Positions 6,892 to 13,484 of a DNA stretch of 64,000 nucleotides are shown in pieces. A model generated the notes under the pieces. The model was not told the origin of the DNA and made no database searches. It was given only the letters and a program-made list of their open reading frames with translations. The stretch comes from Psychroserpens luteolus (GTDB lineage: Bacteria; Bacteroidota; Bacteroidia; Flavobacteriales; Flavobacteriaceae): positions 806,001 to 870,000 of the forward strand of contig NZ_JAHVXI010000001.1 of NCBI RefSeq assembly GCF_021032705.1, in the 5' to 3' direction. The translations under genes and the position numbers were made by a program. How positions within the stretch are numbered: position 1 is the stretch's first letter; each line of letters opens with the position of its first letter.

Positions 6892-9186
6892 ATGATAACA
6901 AATATAACAGATGACTTTGATGAAGAAAGTCAAAACCAATTAGATGGATTGCGTTTTTTAGATTTTAGTCAGCTTCAAGAAAATTATAATGGATTGGATG
7001 CTCTAGATGATCTTTCAGGTGATACAAGCTTAACTGATATTACTAATGAGATGGCGCTCGCTTCTCCATTAAAAAAACGCAGCTCCTTTTATAAACCAAA
7101 CTATGTTGATGATGACATAGATTTTCCGAAACTAGTACAATTAATTTTAGGTAAAAAAGATGCCGAGTTTAATTGGAAAAACTATATAGGCCACAAGACA
7201 ATAACAGTAACACGTAATTATTCCTTTGGTGAAGATGCAAAGTTTGATCGTCAAGCGGGCATTGATACCTCAATTAAAGAAAAAAAGGTGGTTAAAACCG
7301 AAGTACCTTTAAGAGAAGAAAACTTATTAGGAGAACATGTTTTAAGGCTAAAGGGACGACTAAACACAGAAGTTAATATTGTAAACATTAAAAAAGATAA
7401 TGATACAGATTTAACAAATGGGTTAGAGTTTGAGTTTGATTACGAGCGTAGAAAAGTAAGTTACAAGTTGCACTATTATTATGTTGATAGAAAACGCGTG
7501 TATGAAAGAAATAATAAAAACAACATTGCCTTCACAATAAGCACATCGTATTATTCAGATTTTGAAGCATTATTGAGATTATGTGAATTAAATTATAGAG
7601 AGGATTCAAGCTTTAAAAAAGAAATTTCATCAGCGTTTATTGATGCTATAGCAAAAGTTAATGCATTAGAAAATGCTATACCTAATAGTCCGCAACGACT
7701 TAATGCTAAAAAGTTTGGCGAACTAGAATGGCTATATATTAATATACCAACATTTGTAGCGAGAGAACTAGATTTTGATCAAACAGTATTTAATATTTTC
7801 CAATTAAACGGATGGGATGGTTCCTCATGGTATTATGATACGACACAATCAATCACAACGATTCTAAGTCGTTTAAACCCTGAAGATGTCTATAGTTATT
7901 TTAATAGAAACCCACAAAGCCTCTTAGAATTGTTAGATAATTTTGATGGTGATGCGCTTATAGAGAGCTTCTGCCAATATTTAACTGTGGTTGCACTTCA
8001 TAAAAAAGGAAAAGGCGCTTTAGATGGAGCAAGAAAATTTAGTTTAAATGAAGACACTCACATAGAATCTAATATTTTATTTGGTGACCCAAGTGGTAAG
8101 GTAGAATTAGTAAATGAAAAACAAACACCTATTTTACCTTATCCATATATAGGGATAAACATCTATAATTTTTTTGCAGGAGATGAGGAGATTAACAACC
8201 CTAAAAACGAATCTAATTTTTTTCACCCTTTAGATCTTATTTACCTTTCTAGATATGATGAAGAACTAAAAGAAGAGGTAAAGATCCCAACAATTGCATT
8301 ATATGCTAAATACTTAGGAGATAAAGGCGAATGGGCAGACGTGTTAACAGCAACCTTTGCAGTAATAGACTTAGTAAGTATTGTTTTAAGTGGAGGCGCT
8401 TTAGCAGCTGGTGTTAGAGGTGTGGCTCGTGTATTTGCCATAATTGATATTTCAGTAAGCACAATAAACTTGGCATTATTAAGCCCAGAGATTAAAAAAG
8501 CACTAAGTAAAACAGAAGCAGGAAAGTGGTTTGTAGCCCATTGGCCATTAATTAGTTTTTGCGTCGGAAGTGGCATGATTTCTGTATATTTAGCAAAGGG
8601 TATTTTGAAGTATGGCTCACGAGTAAAAACTCAAATTAAAAACAATGATGCCTTAACCAAAAATATCGACGAATTGCTTGATGAGAGTAAGAAGGTTGTT
8701 GATGGTGTGAAAACTAAAAAAACAGCTCAATTTAAACAATTTGTTAAAAAATGGGAAGGAAAGAGTATTACGAACCTTAGTCTTAAAGAAATATCTGAAA
8801 ATTTAAAAGGGTTTACTCAACAGGCTAATAGAATAGCTAAACTAATAGATGAAGGAAAAATGATTATTAAAATTCTTGACGATACAGAATTTGAAAAACT
8901 TTTAATGAAATATGGAGAAACATTAGATGAAGCTAAAGCTACTGAAGCGTTTAATATAGGGGACAGAAACTATTTTAGATCCTCAAAACCAGTTGATGAA
9001 TTTATGAGCGAAATTGTGCATGAAGGCACTCATACTTTAGATGATATTAATGGGTTTAAAGGTGACGTTTACCAAATAGAAAAACGAGCATTTTTTCATG
9101 AGAGAGCTTTTCAGGAAGCGACTCAGATTAATGTTGATTTTAAAGAAATAGACGATCTTTTGAACTTTATTTACACTAACTATTAA
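6892..9186 (+). CDS. Polymorphic toxin-like protein with C-terminal HEGTH metallopeptidase-type tip
   Basis: 764 aa from the ATG at 6892; the frame is open to a GTG at 6850, but that lies within the upstream RNA stem, so I prefer 6892. The N-terminal half (to about 400) is soluble with no signal peptide. A hydrophobic region follows (about 480-590, TATFAVIDLVSIVLSGGALAA and WPLISFCVGSGMISVYL), typical of the membrane-active or pre-toxin part of polymorphic toxins. The last about 170 residues form a Lys/Glu-rich helical linker and a tip with H710-E711-G-T-H714 followed by an EKRAFFHE helix (E730, E737), the layout of zincin toxins. A small gene starts 11 bp downstream, as expected for immunity. 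The toxin role is inferred; the HExxH motif is directly seen. Confidence 0.75.
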   Translation: MITNITDDFDEESQNQLDGLRFLDFSQLQENYNGLDALDDLSGDTSLTDITNEMALASPLKKRSSFYKPNYVDDDIDFPKLVQLILGKKDAEFNWKNYIGHKTITVTRNYSFGEDAKFDRQAGIDTSIKEKKVVKTEVPLREENLLGEHVLRLKGRLNTEVNIVNIKKDNDTDLTNGLEFEFDYERRKVSYKLHYYYVDRKRVYERNNKNNIAFTISTSYYSDFEALLRLCELNYREDSSFKKEISSAFIDAIAKVNALENAIPNSPQRLNAKKFGELEWLYINIPTFVARELDFDQTVFNIFQLNGWDGSSWYYDTTQSITTILSRLNPEDVYSYFNRNPQSLLELLDNFDGDALIESFCQYLTVVALHKKGKGALDGARKFSLNEDTHIESNILFGDPSGKVELVNEKQTPILPYPYIGINIYNFFAGDEEINNPKNESNFFHPLDLIYLSRYDEELKEEVKIPTIALYAKYLGDKGEWADVLTATFAVIDLVSIVLSGGALAAGVRGVARVFAIIDISVSTINLALLSPEIKKALSKTEAGKWFVAHWPLISFCVGSGMISVYLAKGILKYGSRVKTQIKNNDALTKNIDELLDESKKVVDGVKTKKTAQFKQFVKKWEGKSITNLSLKEISENLKGFTQQANRIAKLIDEGKMIIKILDDTEFEKLLMKYGETLDEAKATEAFNIGDRNYFRSSKPVDEFMSEIVHEGTHTLDDINGFKGDVYQIEKRAFFHERAFQEATQINVDFKEIDDLLNFIYTNY

Positions 9187-9197
9187 AAAAGAAAATT

Positions 9198-9581
9198 ATG
9201 AATTTAGAAATTAAAGAGATTATAGATGAGATGATTGAGTTCAGTAAAACACGAGAACCTAAAAAACACATGAAAGATGTTGTTGATAAGTATGGCCAAG
9301 CTACTGTTTATTCTTTAAACGGAAAGTTATTGTTATGGCATAAACTAGTGTTTTTAGAACAAGAATTATCTGAGAAATATAATTTGTCAGAACATAAAAC
9401 ATTACAAGAACAATTTGATGGGTTTTTTAAAGTTTTTATAACTATAGGGAGAATTTTTTCGTTTAATAAAACTTATATTGGATGGGCAAATAATATAAGC
9501 AAAAACGAACAAGAAGAAATCAGAAATTATATTCACGAAAATTACAAAGCACAAGTTCGAATAAGAAGACATAAGACATAA
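9198..9581 (+). CDS. Candidate immunity protein to the upstream toxin tip
   Basis: This 127-aa soluble protein has no signal peptide or membrane segment and matches no family I know. It is helix-rich with several aromatic residues (FDGFFKVFITIGRIFSF, YIGWANNISKNEQEE) and a basic C-terminus (RIRRHKT). It begins 11 bp after the toxin-like gene and precedes a strong terminator, which is the usual place and size of an immunity gene in polymorphic toxin loci. The function is inferred from context only. A cytosolic immunity protein would imply that the zincin-like tip acts in the cytoplasm. Confidence 0.6.
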   Translation: MNLEIKEIIDEMIEFSKTREPKKHMKDVVDKYGQATVYSLNGKLLLWHKLVFLEQELSEKYNLSEHKTLQEQFDGFFKVFITIGRIFSFNKTYIGWANNISKNEQEEIRNYIHENYKAQVRIRRHKT

Positions 9582-9641
9582 GGAGCATATAAAATGAACT
9601 GTTTATTTCGTGCATATTCGTCCAAATAACAAAAAATAATT

Positions 9642-9671
9642 AAGCACACATTTTTAATGTGTGCTTTTTTT
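9642..9671 (+). terminator. Intrinsic terminator after the toxin/immunity pair
   Basis: AAGCACACAT (9642-9651) and ATGTGTGCTT (9657-9666) form a 10-bp stem followed by a T-run to 9671. The stem sequence is repeated in the terminator at 10199-10230. Confidence 0.85.
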
Positions 9672-9890
9672 CTTAACACGAATTATTATAAATTCCCTAT
9701 ACTTAAACACATACCAATATATTATAAAGAGCACGAATTGCAGAGCAAGAATTTCAAATCCCTTGGGTATGATTTGTGGAATGATGCACACAAAGCAACA
9801 CTAGAGGATTCTAAATTATCAGAATCAGATGCCCTAGGTAATCGAAATTTATATCACCCAAGTATTAAAACAGAAGATTTTTACCCATAA
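9657..9890 (+). pseudogene. Orphan toxin-tip remnant (start codon lies in the terminator stem)
   Basis: An open frame of 77 codons whose only ATG (9657) sits inside the terminator hairpin and lacks a plausible leader, so it is unlikely to be an independent gene. The sequence from about 9690 on (KFPILKHIPIYYKEH, SLGYDLWNDAHKATLEDS) is soluble and compact and ends 11 bp before another small gene. That is how displaced C-terminal tips look in polymorphic-toxin loci that store silent tip/immunity cassettes. I see no recognisable catalytic motif. It could be non-coding. Confidence 0.4.
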
Positions 9891-9901
9891 AACGAATAAA
9901 A

Positions 9902-10144
9902 ATGAAAATAAAAATATTAGAATTTCTTTTGCAAAACAAAGAAAAAGGAACAACATATAGTAGCCTAATAACTTTAGATAGATATTTAGTTAATGTCAAA
10001 GGAGAACAAGAATATGTTGGTTCATTTTTAGTAAATAAAATGAATGAAATAGAAAAACAAAATTTAGTTATACAGAATGATAACGACAAATATGCTATCA
10101 CTCAAAAGGGAATAAATTACTTAAGTAAAAACTCTGAAGAGTAG
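9902..10144 (+). CDS. Small winged-helix-like protein, possibly orphan immunity or regulator
   Basis: This 80-aa protein opens with ATG after an A-rich leader. The pattern KILEFLLQNKEKGTTYSSL, then helix, then NDKYAITQKGINYLSK resembles a compact winged helix, where the ITxKGxxYL ending is the familiar wing and last helix. No signal peptide or membrane segment is present. It follows a toxin-tip-like remnant by 11 bp and is followed by a terminator, mirroring the intact toxin/immunity pair upstream. It could therefore be the immunity gene of a displaced cassette, or a small DNA-binding regulator; sequence alone does not decide. Confidence 0.55.
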   Translation: MKIKILEFLLQNKEKGTTYSSLITLDRYLVNVKGEQEYVGSFLVNKMNEIEKQNLVIQNDNDKYAITQKGINYLSKNSEE

Positions 10145-10198
10145 TTTTCTGTATATCTGATAACATGGATTACAAATCCATATAAATAATAAGATGAT

Positions 10199-10230
10199 AA
10201 AAGCACACATCTTTTAATGTGTGCTTTTTT
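10199..10230 (+). terminator. Second, near-identical intrinsic terminator
   Basis: AAAAGCACACAT (10199-10210) and ATGTGTGCTTTT (10217-10228) form a 12-bp stem with a T-run. The core stem AAGCACACAT/ATGTGTGCTT equals that at 9642-9666, so the 9672-10198 cassette is bracketed by matching terminators. A smaller hairpin, ATGGATT/AATCCAT, lies just before it at 10165-10181. Confidence 0.85.
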
Positions 10231-10267
10231 ATTGAGTTATCGTAATTTAGGGCACTAAATACAACCC

Positions 10268-10771
10268 ATGTACCTAGCCTTAGATGTTCACTATAAATCC
10301 AACTACGCCAAAAGCGTAGGTCTCACCTTTTTAAATAAAAGCGATAACGAGCCTCAAGAGACACTTATCGAAACTATTGAGCATATCGCGCCTTACCAAC
10401 CTGGGGAGTTCTACAAACGTGAGTTGCCTTGTTTGCTAGAGGTCATCTCTAAAATAGATCTCAACTGTATTAATGCTATTTTAATAGATGGTCATGTGTA
10501 TGTGGATAACGACGGTCGGTATGGTTTAGGCGGTTATTTGTATCAAGCCTTAGAAAATAAAACTCCAATTATTGGTATTGCTAAACGTGCGTTTCATGCA
10601 AATAAAAACACTGTCAAAGAGGTTTATAGAGGAACAAGCAATAACCCACTTCACATTTCAGCAATTGGTATCGATTTAGACGCTGCAGCACAATTTATCA
10701 AAGAGATGCATGGCAATCATAGACATCCAACACTTCTCAAAACACTCGATACCATCACTAAATCAGAATAA
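10268..10771 (+). CDS. Endonuclease V-like protein
   Basis: This 167-aa protein shows the endonuclease V core: an N-terminal acidic strand (YLALDVHYKSNYAKSVGLTF), the YQPGEFYKRELPCLLEVI segment with the catalytic Glu, the ILIDGHVYVD strand with the next Asp, then GLGGYLYQAL and PIIGIAKRAF. Endonuclease V nicks DNA or RNA one base past deaminated adenine (inosine). It is shorter than E. coli Nfi (about 223 aa), missing C-terminal parts, a form common in Bacteroidota. It lies between the toxin cassette terminator and the lysis-cassette promoter and has no close partner. It may be unrelated to the toxin system, or part of a DNA-damage-linked regulon. Confidence 0.85.
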   Translation: MYLALDVHYKSNYAKSVGLTFLNKSDNEPQETLIETIEHIAPYQPGEFYKRELPCLLEVISKIDLNCINAILIDGHVYVDNDGRYGLGGYLYQALENKTPIIGIAKRAFHANKNTVKEVYRGTSNNPLHISAIGIDLDAAAQFIKEMHGNHRHPTLLKTLDTITKSE

Positions 10772-10777
10772 CAACAA

Positions 10778-10843
10778 ATTACAAAATTTAACACTATGTT
10801 TTTGTAAAATGTTTGTATAAGTTATGTAATATGATTATATTTG
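10778..10843 (+). promoter_or_regulatory. Promoter of the lysis cassette with TTTGTAAAA-type operator
   Basis: TTTG at 10812-10815, 20 bp of spacer, then TATATTTG at 10836-10843 make a full Bacteroidota promoter, with the same spacing and -7 octamer as 2719-2750. Just upstream TTACAAAA (10779-10786) and TTTTGTAA (10800-10807) form an inverted repeat, and the 12-mer TTTGTAAAATGT (10801-10812) is identical to 2729-2740. Shared control with the toxin operon is inferred from this repeat. Confidence 0.6.
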
Positions 10844-11028
10844 TATTCGCTTTTCTAACAAGGTTTAACCTTAGTTAATTACAATTCGTGTTAAGTGGAA
10901 ACTCATAAAATCGAGATATAGCCAATTCTGGTTAAGAAAACAAACAACATAAGATATCTACGGTATAGAGTTTGGTCTACTTAAAATTAATTTAAACATA
11001 TGTGTAAATTATTATACAGTGTTTCCAA

Positions 11029-11052
11029 AGGTGAATACATATTGATTCACCT
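11029..11052 (+). promoter_or_regulatory. Hairpin in the long leader of the lysis cassette
   Basis: AGGTGAAT (11029-11036) pairs with ATTCACCT (11045-11052) 18 bp before the endopeptidase start. The whole leader (about 10850-11070, 220 nt) carries no gene. The hairpin may set translation of the lysis enzyme; no U-tract follows it. Confidence 0.45.
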
Positions 11053-11070
11053 AAATCAATACTATTTTAA

Positions 11071-11502
11071 ATGATGAACATGATTACGAAAGCGCTATCA
11101 GAGTATGGCGTTAAGGAAACTGTTGGCTCCAAAGACAACCTTAGAATTTTAAAATACTTTAATGACATTGGTTTTAATGGATCAAAACTTAAAGACGAAA
11201 CGGCTTGGTGTAGTGCCTTTACCAATTGGGTAGCTAAAACTTCCGGATATGAATATTCAGGCAAGTTAACCGCTAGAAGTTGGTTGCGTATGGGTACATC
11301 AACAGCAACGCCAAAAGTAGGTGATATTGTCGTGTTTTGGCGCGAATCACCAAACAGTTGGAAAGGCCATGTTGGCTTCTTCATTAAAGCAACAAAAAAC
11401 TATGTGTACGTTCTTGGAGGAAACCAGCGAAACATGGTATGCATTAAAGCATATCCGAAACGTAGAGTGTTAGATTATAGACAACTGGCACCTATTAAAT
11501 AA
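11071..11502 (+). CDS. TIGR02594-type peptidoglycan endopeptidase (endolysin-like)
   Basis: This 143-aa protein has the NlpC/P60-CHAP-like fold signature of the TIGR02594 family: the catalytic Cys in DETAWCSAFTNWVAK and the catalytic His in KGHVGFFIKATKNYVYVLGGNQ. These enzymes cut peptide stems of peptidoglycan and are the usual endolysins of Bacteroidota phages. It has no signal peptide, so it needs a holin to reach the wall, and a holin gene starts 18 bp downstream. It is first in a three-gene lysis cassette behind its own promoter. ATG at 11071 is used here; an internal Met four codons on (11080) is an alternative. Confidence 0.88.
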   Translation: MMNMITKALSEYGVKETVGSKDNLRILKYFNDIGFNGSKLKDETAWCSAFTNWVAKTSGYEYSGKLTARSWLRMGTSTATPKVGDIVVFWRESPNSWKGHVGFFIKATKNYVYVLGGNQRNMVCIKAYPKRRVLDYRQLAPIK

Positions 11503-11520
11503 CCTATAAAAACAATAGAT

Positions 11521-11952
11521 ATGGAAAAAGTAATCAAATTTTTGTTTTGGTTACTAGCACTCCTATCTCCTGTTAATGCAGTTATGGTAACAATGGTGTT
11601 TTTAATCATTGTCGATTTTATTACAGGCGCTTATGCCTCTATTAAAAATCACATACCTATTCGTAGTTCTAGAATTGGACATACCATTTCTAAGTTCTTT
11701 ATCTACAACCTGGTCATTTTGGCAGCGTTCTTTTTAGAACAATACATTGTCAATGAAGTACCATTTTTAAAGATCATCGCTGGATTTGTCGCTATTACCG
11801 AGATCAAATCCATCTTAGAGAACTACAATGCCATCTATGGTGTAAACCCCTTTAAAGCTCTTGTCAACTTAATCAAGTTAACACCACTTAAGGATACCAT
11901 AGATACCCTTACAGAAGATGATGAATCGAAATCAAAACCCGATTCTGAGTAA
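11521..11952 (+). CDS. Phage-type holin (toxin secretion/phage lysis holin family)
   Basis: This 143-aa membrane protein has about three hydrophobic segments: 5-40 (FLFWLLALLSPVNAVMVTMVFLI overall), about 60-82 (FFIYNLVILAAFFLEQYI) and about 88-103 (FLKIIAGFVAITEIKSIL). It carries the family's typical DFITGAYASIKN loop after the first segments, and the tail is charged and soluble (EDDESKSKPDSE). Holins form inner-membrane lesions that let endolysin out at a set time. It sits between the endopeptidase and a spanin-like gene, completing a canonical lysis order. Such holins also serve type 10 secretion. Confidence 0.85.
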   Translation: MEKVIKFLFWLLALLSPVNAVMVTMVFLIIVDFITGAYASIKNHIPIRSSRIGHTISKFFIYNLVILAAFFLEQYIVNEVPFLKIIAGFVAITEIKSILENYNAIYGVNPFKALVNLIKLTPLKDTIDTLTEDDESKSKPDSE

Positions 11953-11983
11953 AGTAACAAAAACATCCAAAAGCCAATGATAT

Positions 11984-12042
11984 TCTTGGTCTTGTTTCAG
12001 GAAACGAAATAGACCAAGAGTGGAGGCTTATCTAAAATAAGC
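11984..12042 (+). promoter_or_regulatory. Paired hairpins between holin and spanin-like genes
   Basis: TCTTGGTCT (11984-11992) pairs with AGACCAAGA (12011-12019), with an inner TTTC/GAAA extension. A second hairpin, GCTTAT/ATAAGC, lies at 12026-12031/12037-12042. There is no U-tract, so these look like processing or stability elements rather than a terminator. This is another structured spacer in the toxin/lysis locus. Confidence 0.45.
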
Positions 12043-12068
12043 GTTAACGACATTTTAAATCTGCAACA

Positions 12069-12677
12069 ATGAAAACACAATATATATCCTTAGAAAGAAC
12101 ATTACTCTTGATAATCCTAGCAATCGTCATTTTTAATCTACTAGCCAAACAATGTAGCAAAGCAACTCCCAATCTTGAAGAGGTTCCAAAAGTCACTATC
12201 GTTAGAGATACGGTTTGGCAAACCAAAGTAGACACCTTTAAAGTACAAACCTTAAAATATCAAACGGTTTATGTAGATCGTGAGGATGTTAGTGTCATTC
12301 ATGAGAATCTTCCAACAACCAAAGAATCGTCAACATTGCTCAAAGCTAAAGTTTATAAAGACACATTGAGTAATGATGACATTGATATCTTTAGTTACAA
12401 CCTTGTAGAAGGTAACCTTTTAGACAGTGAGATCTCATACAAATTAAAAGTACCTCGAGAAGTTATAATTACCAAAACCATCGAATATCCAAAAACCTAT
12501 AGAAGTGGCTTCTATCTTTTTTCTGAAATAGGAGGCAATCAAAACCGTTTTGACAATATAAGTCTTGGCTTGCAATATAACCGAAAAGGAAAATGGTTTA
12601 TAAGCTACAGAGCAAATCTAAATCAATGGCAACAGCCAACACATAACTTAGGTGTTGGTGTTAGGTTATTTAAATAA
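12069..12677 (+). CDS. Anchored periplasmic protein, spanin-like, last gene of lysis cassette
   Basis: This 202-aa protein has one N-terminal membrane segment (about 10-27, TLLLIILAIVIFNLLAK) with the rest periplasmic. A repetitive Val/Thr/Lys-rich stretch (about 40-65, VTIVRDTVWQTKVDTFKVQT) is followed by beta-strand-like sequence ending in LGVGVRLFK, which could touch the outer membrane. Similar proteins occur beside holin/endolysin genes in Bacteroidota phages. A role in joining inner and outer membranes (spanin) is inferred from the anchored topology and position, not from a recognised spanin motif. It follows the holin by 116 bp containing two hairpins. Confidence 0.65.
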   Translation: MKTQYISLERTLLLIILAIVIFNLLAKQCSKATPNLEEVPKVTIVRDTVWQTKVDTFKVQTLKYQTVYVDREDVSVIHENLPTTKESSTLLKAKVYKDTLSNDDIDIFSYNLVEGNLLDSEISYKLKVPREVIITKTIEYPKTYRSGFYLFSEIGGNQNRFDNISLGLQYNRKGKWFISYRANLNQWQQPTHNLGVGVRLFK

Positions 12678-12704
12678 CAGAGACCAATTCTGAAAACGAA
12701 ATAT

Positions 12705-13343
12705 ATGTCACTTACCGAAATACTAAAAGCACATGCAGATCAATCTGCCGCCAAATACCCAGAAGTCGTAAAACTGATTATGAGTGGCGCTATTGATGAA
12801 TTATCAGCTTCAGAACTTACGACAAAGGCTTTGAAAACCGGAGATGCTTTTCCTGTGTTTAATTTACCCAATGCCAAAGGTGTTGAGGTGTCTTCAAAAA
12901 CACTCTTAGAGCAAGGTCCTTTGATTGTTGCGTTTTACAGAGGCGGTTGGTGTCCGTATTGCAATATCGAATTAAGAGCCCTGCAGGATGCTTTACCAGA
13001 ATTTAAAAACAGAGGCGCACAATTGGTGGCTATAAGTCCAGAAGTGCCTGATAATTCTTTAACTACAGTTGAAAAAAACAATTTAGAATTTGAAGTTCTA
13101 ACCGATAAGGACAACGGTTTTGCAAGATCTTTAAACTTGGCATATCAATTACCAGAAGATTTAGTAGCTCTGTATGCTAATCGATTTAAAATTGATTTAA
13201 ATAAAAGCCAGCAAAATGATAATAATGAGCTGCCAATTTCGGCAACATATGTCATAGATCCTTCAGGAAAAATTACCTATCATTTTATTGAAGAAGATTA
13301 TAAGTTGCGTGCCGATCCTAAAGCAATATTGGAGGCTTTATAA
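12705..13343 (+). CDS. AhpC/TSA-type peroxiredoxin
   Basis: This 212-aa thioredoxin-fold protein has the active-site motif YRGGWCPYCNIELRALQDAL at about residues 80-98, with two cysteines spaced CxxC, as in the PRX-like group of the AhpC/TSA family that reduces peroxides. There is no signal peptide, so it is cytoplasmic. It starts 27 bp after the spanin-like gene with no terminator visible between, so it could be reached by transcription from the lysis cassette, but its family is a general stress enzyme. A functional link to the toxin locus is not supported. Confidence 0.88.
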   Translation: MSLTEILKAHADQSAAKYPEVVKLIMSGAIDELSASELTTKALKTGDAFPVFNLPNAKGVEVSSKTLLEQGPLIVAFYRGGWCPYCNIELRALQDALPEFKNRGAQLVAISPEVPDNSLTTVEKNNLEFEVLTDKDNGFARSLNLAYQLPEDLVALYANRFKIDLNKSQQNDNNELPISATYVIDPSGKITYHFIEEDYKLRADPKAILEAL

Positions 13344-13417
13344 ACAAAAAACAAGTACAAGTACCGCTAAGACAAACATTTTAGCTGTATTTTTTAATAT
13401 ATCATGACCTTCAAACC

Positions 13418-13461
13418 ATGACTTAAGTCATATTTTATGCCTAAAGTTTAAAGTAACTTTA
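13418..13461 (+). promoter_or_regulatory. FNR/CRP-like palindrome upstream of a -7 element
   Basis: ATGACTTAAGTCAT (13418-13431) is a perfect 14-bp palindrome. TAACTTTA at 13454-13461 resembles the -7 element, placing transcription start near 13467 and the palindrome centre near -42, the class II activator position of CRP/FNR proteins. Another ATGAC half-site lies at 13404-13408. The regulator is inferred. Confidence 0.45.
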
Positions 13462-13484
13462 ATCTTATTTTAAACAGTCAGGTC

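Noticed and set aside
8241-8576. Minus-strand open frame inside the toxin-like gene
   Set aside because: Low-complexity translation with no leader or family match; a shadow of the plus-strand gene.
3017-9186. Contractile injection system or type VI secretion cluster
   Set aside because: No sheath, tube, baseplate, spike (VgrG/PAAR) or ClpV-type ATPase is encoded; two large genes alone do not make such a machine.
9865-10101. Minus-strand open frame opposite the 80-aa gene
   Set aside because: Translation is a Phe/Ile-rich shadow of the plus-strand frame; no promoter or leader.
3017-12677. Intact prophage
   Set aside because: Only lysis genes and a CI-like repressor resemble phage parts. I see no terminase, portal, capsid, tail, replication or integrase gene, and no attachment-site repeats at the borders. 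A decayed prophage that kept lysis genes is still a possible origin.
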